A stretch of DNA of 64,000 nucleotides, from the NCBI RefSeq assembly GCF_028613635.1, contig NZ_JAQRMY010000001.1, positions 415,778 to 479,777 on the forward strand. The letters run 5' to 3'. Origin of the DNA: Devosia sp. ZB163. GTDB lineage: Bacteria; Pseudomonadota; Alphaproteobacteria; Rhizobiales; Devosiaceae. Below the pieces are notes generated by a model. It ran no database searches. It had not been told where the DNA came from and saw only the letters and a program-made list of their open reading frames with translations. The translations under genes were made by a program, and so were the position numbers. Of this stretch, positions 18,554-26,934 are shown in pieces. Numbering within the stretch: position 1 is the first letter of the stretch; each line of letters starts with the position of its first letter.

Positions 18554-18926
18554 CCGGACCCGGACCGAACGGCTCGGTGCCGAAATCTTCGGGCGCCGCG
18601 GCGAGGCATTGGCGGCCTGGTACCTGCGGCTCAAGGGCTACCGCATCGTCGAGCAGCGCGTGAAGTCACCGGTGGGTGAGATCGACCTCGTCGCCCGCCG
18701 CTTCGGCACGACCGTTTTCGTCGAGGTGAAGGCCCGCAAGACCCCGGGCGAACTGGGTCTGGCGCTCGAGGCCGTCAACACGCGCCGCATCGCCCGCGCC
18801 GCCCAGCACTATGTTGGCCGCCATCCCGGACTGGCCGCGGCGCCCCTCCGCTTCGACGTGATTTTCCTTGCGCCCTGGGCGTGGCCGCGCCATGTGAAGG
18901 GCGCCTTCGACGCCAGCCAGGAATAG
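18522..18926 (+). CDS. YraN family protein (UPF0102, 134 aa)
   Basis: A predicted endonuclease-fold protein with GRRGEALAAWYLRLKGYRIVEQRVKSPVGEIDLVARR and the VFVEVKAR motif (E-x-K of the restriction-endonuclease-like core). Length matches the family. Its cellular role is not established. It overlaps rsmI and is followed after 3 bp by gshB, so the three form one operon. Confidence 0.9.
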   Translation: MRLSPSRPRNNRTRTERLGAEIFGRRGEALAAWYLRLKGYRIVEQRVKSPVGEIDLVARRFGTTVFVEVKARKTPGELGLALEAVNTRRIARAAQHYVGRHPGLAAAPLRFDVIFLAPWAWPRHVKGAFDASQE

Positions 18927-18929
18927 GGC

Positions 18930-19874
18930 ATGTCTCTCAAGATCGCCGTGCAGATGGACCCCATCGAGACCATCAATCCGAAGGGGGATTCGACCTTCGC
19001 GCTGATGCTCGAGGCGCAGGAGCGCGGGCACAGGGTCGACTACTACGTGCCCCAGTCGCTGGCCCTGCGCGACAACAAGGTCTCGGCCGAACTGGCGCCG
19101 ATCAAGGTGTTCGACAAGCCCAAGGGCGAGCACTTTGCGCTCGGCGAGTTCGCCCGGGCCGACCTCTCGGCCTACGACGTGGTCCTGATGCGCCAGGACC
19201 CGCCGTTCGACATGAACTACATCACGCTCACGCACCTGCTCGAGCGCATCCACCCGCATACTCTCGTCGTCAATCCGCCGGCGGCGGTGCGCAACGCGCC
19301 CGAAAAGATCCTCGTCACCGAGTTCCCGGAACTGATGCCGCCGACGCTGGTGACGCGCGACCGCGCGCTCATCCGCGATTTCCGGCGCGAGCACGGCAAC
19401 ATCATCCTCAAGCCGCTCTACGGCAACGGCGGCGCCGGCGTCTTCCTGATCCAGGAGGGCGACCAGAACCTCAACTCGCTGATCGAACTTTTCGAGCAGA
19501 GCTTCCGCGAGCCCTTCATGGTGCAGAAGTACCTGCCCGACGTGCGCAAGGGCGACAAGCGCATCATCATCGTCGATGGCGAGCCCGTAGCCGGCCTCAA
19601 CCGCGTGCCCGCCGAGGGCGAGGCGCGCTCGAACATGCATGTCGGTGGCCGGCCCGAACTTTCGGAGCTGACGGCGCGCGAGCGCGAGATCTGCGCCACC
19701 ATCGGCCCGGCGCTCAAGGCCCGCGACATGATCTTCGTCGGCATCGATGTGATCGGTGATTACCTGACCGAGATCAACGTGACCTCGCCCACCGGCATCC
19801 GCGAAATCAAGCGTTTCGGCGGCCCCGACATCGCGGTGCTGATCTGGGATGCGATCGAGCGGCGCCGGAGCTGA
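18930..19874 (+). CDS. gshB: Glutathione synthetase (314 aa)
   Basis: An ATP-grasp ligase that joins gamma-glutamylcysteine and glycine. Family motifs are [46 protein letters not shown] and the C-terminal [22 protein letters not shown]. Length matches bacterial GshB. It is third in the rsmI-yraN-gshB run and ends at a short hairpin shared with the convergent SH3 gene. Confidence 0.95.
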   Translation: MSLKIAVQMDPIETINPKGDSTFALMLEAQERGHRVDYYVPQSLALRDNKVSAELAPIKVFDKPKGEHFALGEFARADLSAYDVVLMRQDPPFDMNYITLTHLLERIHPHTLVVNPPAAVRNAPEKILVTEFPELMPPTLVTRDRALIRDFRREHGNIILKPLYGNGGAGVFLIQEGDQNLNSLIELFEQSFREPFMVQKYLPDVRKGDKRIIIVDGEPVAGLNRVPAEGEARSNMHVGGRPELSELTAREREICATIGPALKARDMIFVGIDVIGDYLTEINVTSPTGIREIKRFGGPDIAVLIWDAIERRRS

Positions 19875-19890
19875 CGGCCTGGTGCCGTCA
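19872..19890. terminator. Hairpin between convergent gshB and SH3 genes
   Basis: TGACGGC and GCCGTCA pair around CTGGT. The outer ends of the hairpin are the stop codons of the two convergent genes. There is no T run, so it is at best a weak or Rho-assisted terminator. Confidence 0.35.
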
Positions 19891-20475
19891 GTCGAACGAT
19901 TCGCCCTTGTAGACGCCCCAGAGTTCCTCCTGGCGCAGGTAGCCGTCGAAGCTCTGCGGGTTGCCGGTGACGGCGGGGGCCGTGGCGACCACCTTGCACC
20001 ACTGGCCGTCGCATTCCTTGATCGCGACCCGGAAGTTGGGCGTGAGCCAGGCGCGGACGCCCGAATCATCGCCGGCGCTGCGCCTCAGCGCCACCTGCTC
20101 GCCGGCCGGCTTCCACGGCGCGACGACGCCGGCACGACTGCCGACGAGGAGGTTCTGGTGCAGCCAGCCCTCGGAGCCGTCGACGTCGCGGATTTTCCGC
20201 CACGTGTCGAACTCCTGGATGATCTCGACCGGCGTTCCGGACTTCACGTAGACCCAGGCCACGTCATACTTGGTGCCGGGGCCGACGCGGACATTGATCG
20301 GGTTGGAGCGCGTCGTGACGAAACGCGGCAGCGGCAGGCCACTGGGGCCTTCCGCGGCGAACGAAACCGGCGCCGGAAGGGCGAGAAGGGCGACGACGGC
20401 GGCGCGCAGAATCAGCTTGATCTGCCGCCCGGTGAAGCGCCTCGAGAGGAGCATGGAGCTGACTGTGCCGAACAT
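19888..20475 (-). CDS. Exported SH3-domain protein (195 aa)
   Basis: An N-terminal hydrophobic stretch (LILRAAVVALLALPAPVSFA) acts as a signal peptide. It is followed by two bacterial SH3-type repeats, NVRVGPGTKYDVAWVYVKSGTPVEIIQEFDTWRKIRDVDGSEGWLH and a second with CDGQWCKVV. Such proteins bind cell-wall peptides. The start is uncertain: ATG at 20475 or 20454, or TTG at 20514. It pairs divergently with a 2-hydroxyacid dehydrogenase gene, a neighbourhood common in Rhizobiales. Confidence 0.78.
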   Translation of the reverse strand: MFGTVSSMLLSRRFTGRQIKLILRAAVVALLALPAPVSFAAEGPSGLPLPRFVTTRSNPINVRVGPGTKYDVAWVYVKSGTPVEIIQEFDTWRKIRDVDGSEGWLHQNLLVGSRAGVVAPWKPAGEQVALRRSAGDDSGVRAWLTPNFRVAIKECDGQWCKVVATAPAVTGNPQSFDGYLRQEELWGVYKGESFD

Positions 20476-20546
20476 GACTTTGCAGGGGTGTGCTTTTTTC
20501 CTATCACTAGGCAAAAGACCTTAATGGTCGCTGAAAGGCAGCAGAT

Positions 20547-21563
20547 TTGACCCTCAGCCGACCCAAGATTTTTGTCACCCGCCGCCTGCCCGAGCAGATC
20601 GAGGCGCGGATGGCGACGCTGTTCGAAATGACCTGCAAGCCTGTCGACGGCGTGCTGAGTGCCGATGCCATAATCGAAGGGGCCGAGGGCAACGACGTAC
20701 TCGTCACCTCGATCAACGATCCCATCGATGCGGCACTGATCGCGCGGCTGCCGTCGTCGGTCAAGCTCATCGCCCAGTTCGGCAACGGCTTCGACAATAT
20801 CGACATCGAGGCGGCCTATGCGGCCGGGCTGACCGTCACCAACACACCCTCGGTGCTGACCGAAGACACGGCCGATATGGCCGTGATGCTGATGCTGGCC
20901 CTGCCGCGCCGGCTCGTCGAGGGCGCGGAAGTCCTGCCCCAGACCGGCGAATGGCCCGGCTGGTCGCCGACCTGGATGCTGGGACGACGGCTGCGTGGCA
21001 AGGCCCTCGGCATCGTCGGCATGGGCCGCATCGGCACCGCCGTAGCTGCCCGGGCCCGCACCTTCGGGCTCAACATCCACTATTTCTCGCGCCACCGCCG
21101 CCCGCCGCAGGCGGAAGAGGCCGTGGGCGCGACCTACTGGGAATCGCTCGACGACATGGTGGCCGAGGTCGACATCGTCTCGCTCCACACCCCGCTCAGC
21201 CGTGCGACCCACCACATCCTCAACGCCGACCGCATCGGCCGGATGAAGCGGGACGCCTATGTGGTGAACGTCTCGCGCTCCGAGCTCGTCGACGAAGCCG
21301 CGCTGATTGCCGCCATCGAGACCGGGCAGCTTTCGGGGGCGGCGCTCGACGTGTTCGAGAACCGCACCGGCCTCAACCCGCAGCTGCTGCAACTGGCGCG
21401 CGACCACAAGGTGGTGCTCACCGCCCACATGGCCTCGGCCACCCTCGAGGCACGGCTCGAGATGGGCGAGATCGTCATCGTCAACATCCGCGCCTTCATC
21501 GACGGGGCCCAGCCGCCCCATCGCGTCCTGCCCGAGAGCCGCACCCGCGTCGCGCGGGCATAA
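20547..21563 (+). CDS. D-2-hydroxyacid dehydrogenase (338 aa)
   Basis: An NAD(P)-dependent dehydrogenase with the GIVGMGRIGTAVAARAR Rossmann motif, VNVSRSELVDEAAL with the substrate-binding Arg, a central Glu (VFENRTG) and the catalytic His of TAHMASATLEAR. It resembles glyoxylate/hydroxypyruvate reductases of the GyaR type. The start is TTG with AAAGGCAG upstream. Exact substrate cannot be read from sequence. Confidence 0.88.
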   Translation: MTLSRPKIFVTRRLPEQIEARMATLFEMTCKPVDGVLSADAIIEGAEGNDVLVTSINDPIDAALIARLPSSVKLIAQFGNGFDNIDIEAAYAAGLTVTNTPSVLTEDTADMAVMLMLALPRRLVEGAEVLPQTGEWPGWSPTWMLGRRLRGKALGIVGMGRIGTAVAARARTFGLNIHYFSRHRRPPQAEEAVGATYWESLDDMVAEVDIVSLHTPLSRATHHILNADRIGRMKRDAYVVNVSRSELVDEAALIAAIETGQLSGAALDVFENRTGLNPQLLQLARDHKVVLTAHMASATLEARLEMGEIVIVNIRAFIDGAQPPHRVLPESRTRVARA

Positions 21564-21569
21564 AGCGGA

Positions 21570-22814
21570 TCAGTGCAGGAAGGCCGAGAGCTCCCGCAAC
21601 CGGCCTTCGATGAAGCGCCGCTCCGCCGCCTGCTGGGTGAGTGCGAGCGCGGTCTCGTAGGCCGAGCGCGCTTCCTCAGTCCGGCCAAGCCGGCGCAGCA
21701 AGTCGGCCCGAGCGGCATGGGTGTAGCGGAAACTGGCGAGTACGCCTGATTCGAGGAGGTGCTCGATCTCGAAGAGGCCCGCCTCGGGCCCATCCCGCAT
21801 CGCGACCGCCACGGCACGATTGAGCGCCACCACGGGTGAGGGATCGGCCCGCCGCAGCAGGTCGTAGAGGTGCACGATCTCGCCCCAGTCGGTCGCCTCG
21901 CCACTGGGGGCGGTGGCATGGACCGCCGCAATGGCGGCCTCGATGACATAGGCCGTCAGGGGAGACCGGGACATCATGTGCTCGACGAGCCTGACGCCCT
22001 CGGCGATCTCGGTCCCGTTCCAGCGCGAACGGTCCTGGTCGGCGATGAGGACGATGTTGCCCTCGCTGTCGGTGCGGGCGGCCTGGCGCGCATGTTGCAG
22101 CAGCATGAGCGCGAGCAGCCCCTCGACCTCGGGCTCCTCCTGCCGCAGCAACTCACGGAGGAGCCGCACCAGCCGTATGGCCTCGCGGCAGAGATCGGCG
22201 CGGACAGCGCTCACCCCGTGGCTTGCCGAATAGCCTTCGGAGAAGATGAGGTAGATCGTCCGCAGCACCGCATCGATGCGCGGCAGCAGTTCGGCCGCCT
22301 CCGGCACCTCGTAGCGCAGGTCCAGCTCGCGGATGCGGGATTTGGCACGCACGATACGCTGCGCGATAGTCGCGGGCTTGGTGAGGAAGGCCGCCGCGAT
22401 CTCCTCGGTCGTGAGCCCACAGGTCTCCCGCAGGGTGAGCGCCACCTGCGCATCGGGCGGCAGCTCCGGGTGGCAGCACACGAAGATCAGCCGCAGCTGG
22501 TCGTCGGCAATGGGTTCGGCCTCGGGTGCCATTTCCGCCTCCTCGTCGGGCAGGGAGAGTTCCGCGGTGATCGCGGCAAGCTTGGCCCGCCTGCGCATCT
22601 TGTCGATCGCCTTGAAGCGGCCCGCAGACACCAGCCAGGCGCGCGGGTTGGCGGGGATGCCCTGGCGCGGCCAGTGCTCGGCGGCCGCGAGGAAAGCATC
22701 GTTGAGCGCTTCCTCGGCCCGGTCGAAATCGCCGAGCAGGCGGATCAGCGTGGCCAGCACGCGGCGCGATTCTTCCCGCCAGATGCGCTCGATTTCAGTC
22801 GGGCTGCTGGTCAT
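21570..22814 (-). CDS. ECF sigma factor, ECF42 type with C-terminal TPR extension (414 aa)
   Basis: Residues about 1-170 hold sigma regions 2 and 4 (LIRLLGDFDRAEEALNDAFLAAAEHWP; LTLRETCGLTTEEIAAAFLTKPATIAQRIVRAKSRIR). The remaining ~240 residues form the helical TPR-like extension that defines ECF42 (IYLIFSEGYSASHG, ALNRAVAVAMRDGPEAGL). There is no anti-sigma gene. As in other ECF42 loci it is joined to a DGPF-domain gene, here upstream with a 20-bp overlap. The shared promoter carries the ECF42 motif, so it is probably autoregulated. Confidence 0.9.
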   Translation of the reverse strand: MTSSPTEIERIWREESRRVLATLIRLLGDFDRAEEALNDAFLAAAEHWPRQGIPANPRAWLVSAGRFKAIDKMRRRAKLAAITAELSLPDEEAEMAPEAEPIADDQLRLIFVCCHPELPPDAQVALTLRETCGLTTEEIAAAFLTKPATIAQRIVRAKSRIRELDLRYEVPEAAELLPRIDAVLRTIYLIFSEGYSASHGVSAVRADLCREAIRLVRLLRELLRQEEPEVEGLLALMLLQHARQAARTDSEGNIVLIADQDRSRWNGTEIAEGVRLVEHMMSRSPLTAYVIEAAIAAVHATAPSGEATDWGEIVHLYDLLRRADPSPVVALNRAVAVAMRDGPEAGLFEIEHLLESGVLASFRYTHAARADLLRRLGRTEEARSAYETALALTQQAAERRFIEGRLRELSAFLH

Positions 22815-23169
22815 GTCGCGGAATCTCGTACATGGCGCGCACCTCGATGGTGCCGTGCTTGGCGAGGGGAATGCCGGCGGCGATCCGGATCGCGTCGTTG
22901 AGGTCGCGCGCCTCGATCAGGATGAAGCCTGCGAGCTGCTCCTTGGTTTCGACGAAAGGCCCGTCCGTCGTCGACATGCGCCCGTCGCGGACCCGCACCA
23001 GCACCGCCTCCTCGGGCGGCTGCAGCGCCTCGGCGACGACGAGGTTGCCGCTCGCCTCGAGTTCTTCGTCATAGGCGAGAGAATCGGTATCGAGCTGCGC
23101 GCGCTGGGTTTCGCTCATGCCGGCGAATGTCGCCGCAACATCGAAATGCACGAGGCAGATATATCTCAT
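22795..23169 (-). CDS. YCII-related DGPF-domain protein (124 aa)
   Basis: The family signature is TTDGPFVETKEQLAGFILIEA. The fold is the ferredoxin-like YCII domain, cytoplasmic and of unknown biochemical role. The chosen ATG (MRYICLVHFD) has AAAGGAG upstream and is the typical N-terminus. It is the first gene of the ECF42 operon and is the type of protein most often encoded beside these sigma factors. Confidence 0.88.
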   Translation of the reverse strand: MRYICLVHFDVAATFAGMSETQRAQLDTDSLAYDEELEASGNLVVAEALQPPEEAVLVRVRDGRMSTTDGPFVETKEQLAGFILIEARDLNDAIRIAAGIPLAKHGTIEVRAMYEIPRHDQQPD

Positions 23170-23199
23170 CGGGCCAGCTCCTTTGGTTCGCATCAGCTG

Positions 23200-23226
23200 G
23201 TCGAGCGGCAGCGGGCACGTTCGACA
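23200..23226 (-). promoter_or_regulatory. ECF42-type autoregulatory promoter
   Basis: On the minus strand TGTCGA (23221-23226) is followed after exactly 17 bp by CGAC (23200-23203). This matches the motif reported for ECF42 target promoters (TGTCGA at -35, CGA/TC at -10, from memory of the literature). It lies 31 bp before the DGPF gene. Confidence 0.7.
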
Positions 23227-23424
23227 TCGCGGCGGAGAAATGAGCCAGATTTTCGTAACGTAGTCGAACGGCCCCGCCGATCCGAGACTTTTTAGCGATT
23301 CGGTAACCGCATGCTTCACCACGCGCCTTCACCCGTCGCTAAGCGATTCTCCCGATGGCGGTCGCAATGGATCCGATCTCGGGCATCATCGCTGGATACG
23401 TGAGGCGCCTGGGGGCTCCGAGTC

Positions 23425-25164
23425 ATGTTTGCCAGCTTCGACAGCAAGACTGAGCGGACCGCGCCACCCGTGCGGCATCGTTCGCGCGTGCTTTCGCTGG
23501 CGACGATCGTTCTCGTTTTCACGCTGGTGGCCACCGCGATCTTCGGGTTTGCCCATGTCAGCTCGCAGCAGTTGACCATGGCCGAGCTGCGCGCCCATGG
23601 CCAGCGGCTGAAGACGGTGCATCAATCGATGGTCGCGGCCGACGGTGCCGTGCTGCATTACCTTGCCGGCGAAGTGAACGCCCTTCGCCTCCACCTGGCC
23701 GAGGTCGCGCGGCTGACCGGCGGCGCAACCGACATTCTCGACGATCTGCCCCCGATCATCCTCGGCATCGAGGCCGGGCGCTCGGCGAAGGTTCTGGCCG
23801 AGGAGCTGATCGCGACCTGGAGCGAGGCGATTGCGCTGGCCAGCGAGGGGCGTGCAGAAGCAGGGCGGACCCTCATCGCCACCAACCGCACCAGCTTGGT
23901 GCTCGAGAGGATCGGCGAGGAAGTCAGGCGTGTGCTGTTGCGCTCCGACAGCCTCCTCGCCATGCATGACGATCGCATCAAGGTCGGCACTCTCATGGTG
24001 CTGCTCATGCAGCTTGCCGCCGGCCTTCTGGCCATCCTTGGTCTGCTCTATGCCTTCCGCTCCAGCGTCAGCGAGGCCGACAAGCGCGCCGCCGCGGTGG
24101 CGTCGGCCGATCGCTCGCGCGTCCAGGTGGCGCGCCTGTTCGAGATGGCGGACGTGTTGCAGAGCGCTTCGGACCACGCCGATGCCAACGCCGTGCTCAA
24201 GGCCACGGCCGCCGACCTCGTGCCCGGCTTCTCCGGTGCGCTCTACGTCTTCAACAATTCGCGCGACCGGCTCGTCCTCTCCACCACCTGGGGCCGTGCC
24301 GAGAACGACGGCCTGCCCGAGACGATCAACCCGACGAGCTGCTGGGGCCTGAAGCGCGGCAAGCCGCACCTCAACCATGGCGACGGCAGCAAGCTGTGCT
24401 GCGCCCACCATGTCGGGACCGAGACGACGCTCGAGATCCCGATGATTGCCCGTGGCGAGATTGTCGGGCTGCTGCAGCTCTTCGCTTCGGGCGTCAGTGC
24501 CCTCGACCGCCTCGATCATGTTACCGGGCTGGGCTCCGCCCTGGCCGACGGCATGAGCCTCGCTCTCGCCAACATGGCACTGCGCGAGAAACTGAGGAAC
24601 CAGGCGCTCCGCGATCCGCTGACCGGGCTCTACAACCGCCGCTACATGGAAGATTGCCTCCAGCGCTTCGTCCGTCTCGCCGAGCGCGAGAACCGCGAAG
24701 TGTCGCTGATCATGGTCGACCTGGACCACTTCAAGCGGCTCAACGACGAGCATGGCCACGCCTTCGGCGATCAGGTGCTGCGCGACACGGCGCTGACCAT
24801 CACCGGCTCGCTGCGCGAGACCGACATCGTGTGCCGTTTCGGCGGCGAGGAACTGGTTGTCATCCTGCCCGATTGCCCGCTGGAGCGGGCTGCTGACAAG
24901 GCCGAGGTCCTGCGGTTGAGGATCGAGGAGCTGGGCAACACCCACGGCGCCGAGATCAGCGCGTCCTTCGGCGTCGCCTCGCTGCCCCACACCTCGCAAA
25001 GCGTCACCGATCTGCTGTCGGCTGCCGATGCGGCGCTTTACAAGGCCAAGCAGGGCGGCCGCAACCAGGTGGCCAAGGCCCCCCTCCGCCCATACCGGCT
25101 CGATCGGTATGTCGAGGAGACACCGCTGCTCGAGGACGACTTCGCTCGCGCCGCCGCCGAATAG
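23425..25164 (+). CDS. Membrane-bound GAF-GGDEF diguanylate cyclase (579 aa)
   Basis: TM1 (about 26-45) and TM2 (about 190-212) bracket a ~140-residue periplasmic sensor. A GAF-like domain (about 250-390, with Cys-rich CCAHHVG) follows, then GGDEF. The active-site loop is GGEEL (473-477). The inhibitory RxxD (RETD) sits at the usual spacing before it, so product feedback is likely. DPLTGLYNRRYMEDCL and DLDHFKRLNDEHGH are intact, so it should make c-di-GMP. No EAL domain is present. It appears monocistronic. Confidence 0.9.
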   Translation: MFASFDSKTERTAPPVRHRSRVLSLATIVLVFTLVATAIFGFAHVSSQQLTMAELRAHGQRLKTVHQSMVAADGAVLHYLAGEVNALRLHLAEVARLTGGATDILDDLPPIILGIEAGRSAKVLAEELIATWSEAIALASEGRAEAGRTLIATNRTSLVLERIGEEVRRVLLRSDSLLAMHDDRIKVGTLMVLLMQLAAGLLAILGLLYAFRSSVSEADKRAAAVASADRSRVQVARLFEMADVLQSASDHADANAVLKATAADLVPGFSGALYVFNNSRDRLVLSTTWGRAENDGLPETINPTSCWGLKRGKPHLNHGDGSKLCCAHHVGTETTLEIPMIARGEIVGLLQLFASGVSALDRLDHVTGLGSALADGMSLALANMALREKLRNQALRDPLTGLYNRRYMEDCLQRFVRLAERENREVSLIMVDLDHFKRLNDEHGHAFGDQVLRDTALTITGSLRETDIVCRFGGEELVVILPDCPLERAADKAEVLRLRIEELGNTHGAEISASFGVASLPHTSQSVTDLLSAADAALYKAKQGGRNQVAKAPLRPYRLDRYVEETPLLEDDFARAAAE

Positions 25165-25452
25165 CTAGGGCAGGAACGGTCGCCCGAGACCCGGCGGGTT
25201 GTAGGTCTGCAGCTGTTGCAGCATGAATTTCTGCTGCTGCATGTCGCGCTGCATCTTGCTGATCGCGGTATCGAGCTGGGTCTGCACGGCCCGATCATTG
25301 GTCGAGCGCTCCAGTTGGCGCTGGATGCAGACCGTGCGGTCCAGTCCGCGTTCGACATAGGAACTGCTGGCGTCATCGGGCACTGAATAGCAGTAGGCCT
25401 GTGCGCTGGTGGCAGTTGCTATGATGGCAAAGGCGACGATGAGCGTGCGCAT
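25165..25452 (-). CDS. Small secreted protein, unknown (95 aa)
   Basis: The signal peptide (MRTLIVAFAIIATATSAQA) is followed by a mature part with two cysteines (CYSVPDD..., DRTVC) and a helix rich in Gln and Met (MQRDMQQQKFMLQQLQ). I do not recognise a family. It ends immediately beside the cyclase stop on the opposite strand. Coding is supported by the signal peptide and composition. Confidence 0.65.
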   Translation of the reverse strand: MRTLIVAFAIIATATSAQAYCYSVPDDASSSYVERGLDRTVCIQRQLERSTNDRAVQTQLDTAISKMQRDMQQQKFMLQQLQTYNPPGLGRPFLP

Positions 25453-25488
25453 GGGTGGAATCTGGGCGCGTGGGCGGCCGGATGCAAG

Positions 25489-26544
25489 TCACGATGCCGC
25501 GCGTGTCGATTCCCGGACGATCAGTTCGACCGGCAGGGTCTCCCGGTGCACGGAGCCGTCGCCCTCGAGGATGGCCTTCACCGCACGCCGCCCGATCTCG
25601 GCGATGGGCTGCGCCACCGTGGTTAGCGGCGGGATGCAAGTCGCGGCCTCCGGCACGCCGTCGAAGCCGACGATCGAGATATCCTCGGGGACCCGCAGAC
25701 CGCGTGCCGCCAGTTCCTCGATGGCGAACATCGCCACCCGGTCCGACATGGCGAGAATCGCTGTCGGCCGTTCGGCCCCGGTGAGGATGTGGTCGAGCCC
25801 ACGGCGTACGCTGTCCCGCGTGCTGCGCGTCTCGTAGACCGGGATCCGGTCCCGCTCGACGCCATAGAGCGCCAGCTCCTCGAGATAGCCCGTGGCGCGC
25901 TCGCGCGTGGTGGAATAGGTGGCGGCGGCCAGCTGAGCTTCGCCGACTGGGCCTTCATGCACTTCGTCGAGCTCGAGGGCGAGGACGCCGAAGCGCCGGT
26001 GCCCTAGTTCGGCGAGATGCCGCGCAGCGAGCTGGGCGCCGGCATAGTCGTCGATGCCGATGGCCGACACCGTCTCGTCGGGCTTGCCCAGCGCCAATGC
26101 GACGAAGGGCAACTGGCGCTCCCTCGTGAGCTCGACCAGCTTCTCGCCATTGTCGATGCAGAGCAGCACGAAGCCGTCGACCAGCGCGCTCTGGATGTTC
26201 CAGGCGAGGCGCTCCTCGTTCTGCGTCGAGACGAGGGCGAGTCCCGCGCCGTGCTTGTCGCAGGCTTCGGAGATGCCCTGCATGAGGAGGCGCGCGAAGG
26301 GATCCTCGAAGAAGTAGGAAAGCGGCTCGGCCGTGGCGACGCCGATGGCGTTGGACTTTCCCGCCCGCAGCAGCCGACCGCGCGGGTCAGGCCCGGCATA
26401 GCCCAGCTTCTTGGCCGTTTCCTTGACGCGCTCGCGTACCTCGGGGCGCACCAGGTCGGGTCGGCTGAACACGTTCGATGCGGTTCCCTGCGATACGCCC
26501 GCGGCTTTTGCCACGTCGCTCAGACGGACCAGATCACGCGCCAT
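25489..26544 (-). CDS. LacI-family transcriptional repressor (351 aa)
   Basis: The helix-turn-helix is at about 7-27 (RLSDVAKAAGVSQGTASNVFSRPDLVRPEVRERV), followed by the sugar-binding-like sensor. The start ATG has AGGAAGG upstream; the frame is open for 13 more codons. The intergenic region to the right holds three near-identical 14-bp operators. One overlaps its own promoter, so it is autoregulated and also controls the divergent small ORF. No transporter or catabolic genes are adjacent, so the effector is unknown. Confidence 0.88.
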   Translation of the reverse strand: MARDLVRLSDVAKAAGVSQGTASNVFSRPDLVRPEVRERVKETAKKLGYAGPDPRGRLLRAGKSNAIGVATAEPLSYFFEDPFARLLMQGISEACDKHGAGLALVSTQNEERLAWNIQSALVDGFVLLCIDNGEKLVELTRERQLPFVALALGKPDETVSAIGIDDYAGAQLAARHLAELGHRRFGVLALELDEVHEGPVGEAQLAAATYSTTRERATGYLEELALYGVERDRIPVYETRSTRDSVRRGLDHILTGAERPTAILAMSDRVAMFAIEELAARGLRVPEDISIVGFDGVPEAATCIPPLTTVAQPIAEIGRRAVKAILEGDGSVHRETLPVELIVRESTRAAS

Positions 26545-26588
26545 TGCCAGCCTTCCTGCCTTGTTTGCCTTATCATATAGCACCTCTC

Positions 26589-26602
26589 TTGTATCGGTTC
26601 AA
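26589..26602. promoter_or_regulatory. LacI operator O1
   Basis: TTGTATCGGTTCAA matches the other two copies at 13 of 14 positions. Read on the minus strand it overlaps a -35-like TTGAAC for the repressor gene, with a -10-like TATATG 17 bp on. Confidence 0.7.
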
Positions 26603-26609
26603 TTTCTGC

Positions 26610-26637
26610 TTGACTCGAGTGTGTATCGGCCTATCAT
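26610..26637 (+). promoter_or_regulatory. Promoter of the LacI-controlled small ORF
   Basis: TTGACT (26610-26615) and TATCAT (26632-26637) are spaced by 16 bp. Operator O1 lies just upstream of the -35 and O2 starts at the base after the -10, so repression by blocking and looping is plausible. Confidence 0.65.
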
Positions 26638-26651
26638 TTGAACCGATTCAA
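26638..26651. promoter_or_regulatory. LacI operator O2
   Basis: TTGAACCGATTCAA is near-palindromic with central CG and is the reverse complement of O3. It covers the transcription start region of the plus-strand promoter. Confidence 0.75.
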
Positions 26652-26671
26652 GACGCAGCTGCGCCTGTCGT

Positions 26672-26685
26672 TTGAATCGGTTCAA
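26672..26685. promoter_or_regulatory. LacI operator O3
   Basis: TTGAATCGGTTCAA ends 5 bp before the Shine-Dalgarno of the small ORF. The centre-to-centre distances are 49 bp (O1-O2) and 34 bp (O2-O3). Confidence 0.75.
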
Positions 26686-26703
26686 GCCGAAAGGAGACTT
26701 GCT

Positions 26704-26889
26704 ATGATCCCCGCGAGCTTTCTCTACAAGGATGCGTTCCGCCAGCACTGGGGCCGGGATTTCGAGCGAACCGAGAAGCTGATGCCGGATGAGCCCGTCG
26801 CCACGACCGAGTGGCCGCGGCCCTCCATCCTCCAGGCCGCACGCGACCTGTTCGGCCTTGCCCTCGGGCCGCAGCGCTCCAGTCGCTGA
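26704..26889 (+). CDS. LacI-controlled small protein, unknown (61 aa)
   Basis: The ATG has AAGGAG 7 nt upstream and stands behind a promoter with three LacI operators. The 61-residue product is soluble, with no signal peptide or membrane segment. Aromatic residues sit near the start (FLYKDAFRQHWGRDF), a Pro-rich middle follows, and the tail is helical (SILQAARDLFGLALG). I do not recognise a family. It is the only gene the promoter can serve, because the next gene is convergent. Its quality as a gene rests on the regulation and ribosome binding site; conservation should decide. Confidence 0.65.
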   Translation: MIPASFLYKDAFRQHWGRDFERTEKLMPDEPVATTEWPRPSILQAARDLFGLALGPQRSSR

Positions 26890-26934
26890 GAGCATAAGGG
26901 GCGGCCTGTTCACGAAGACGGACCGCCCGCCTGC

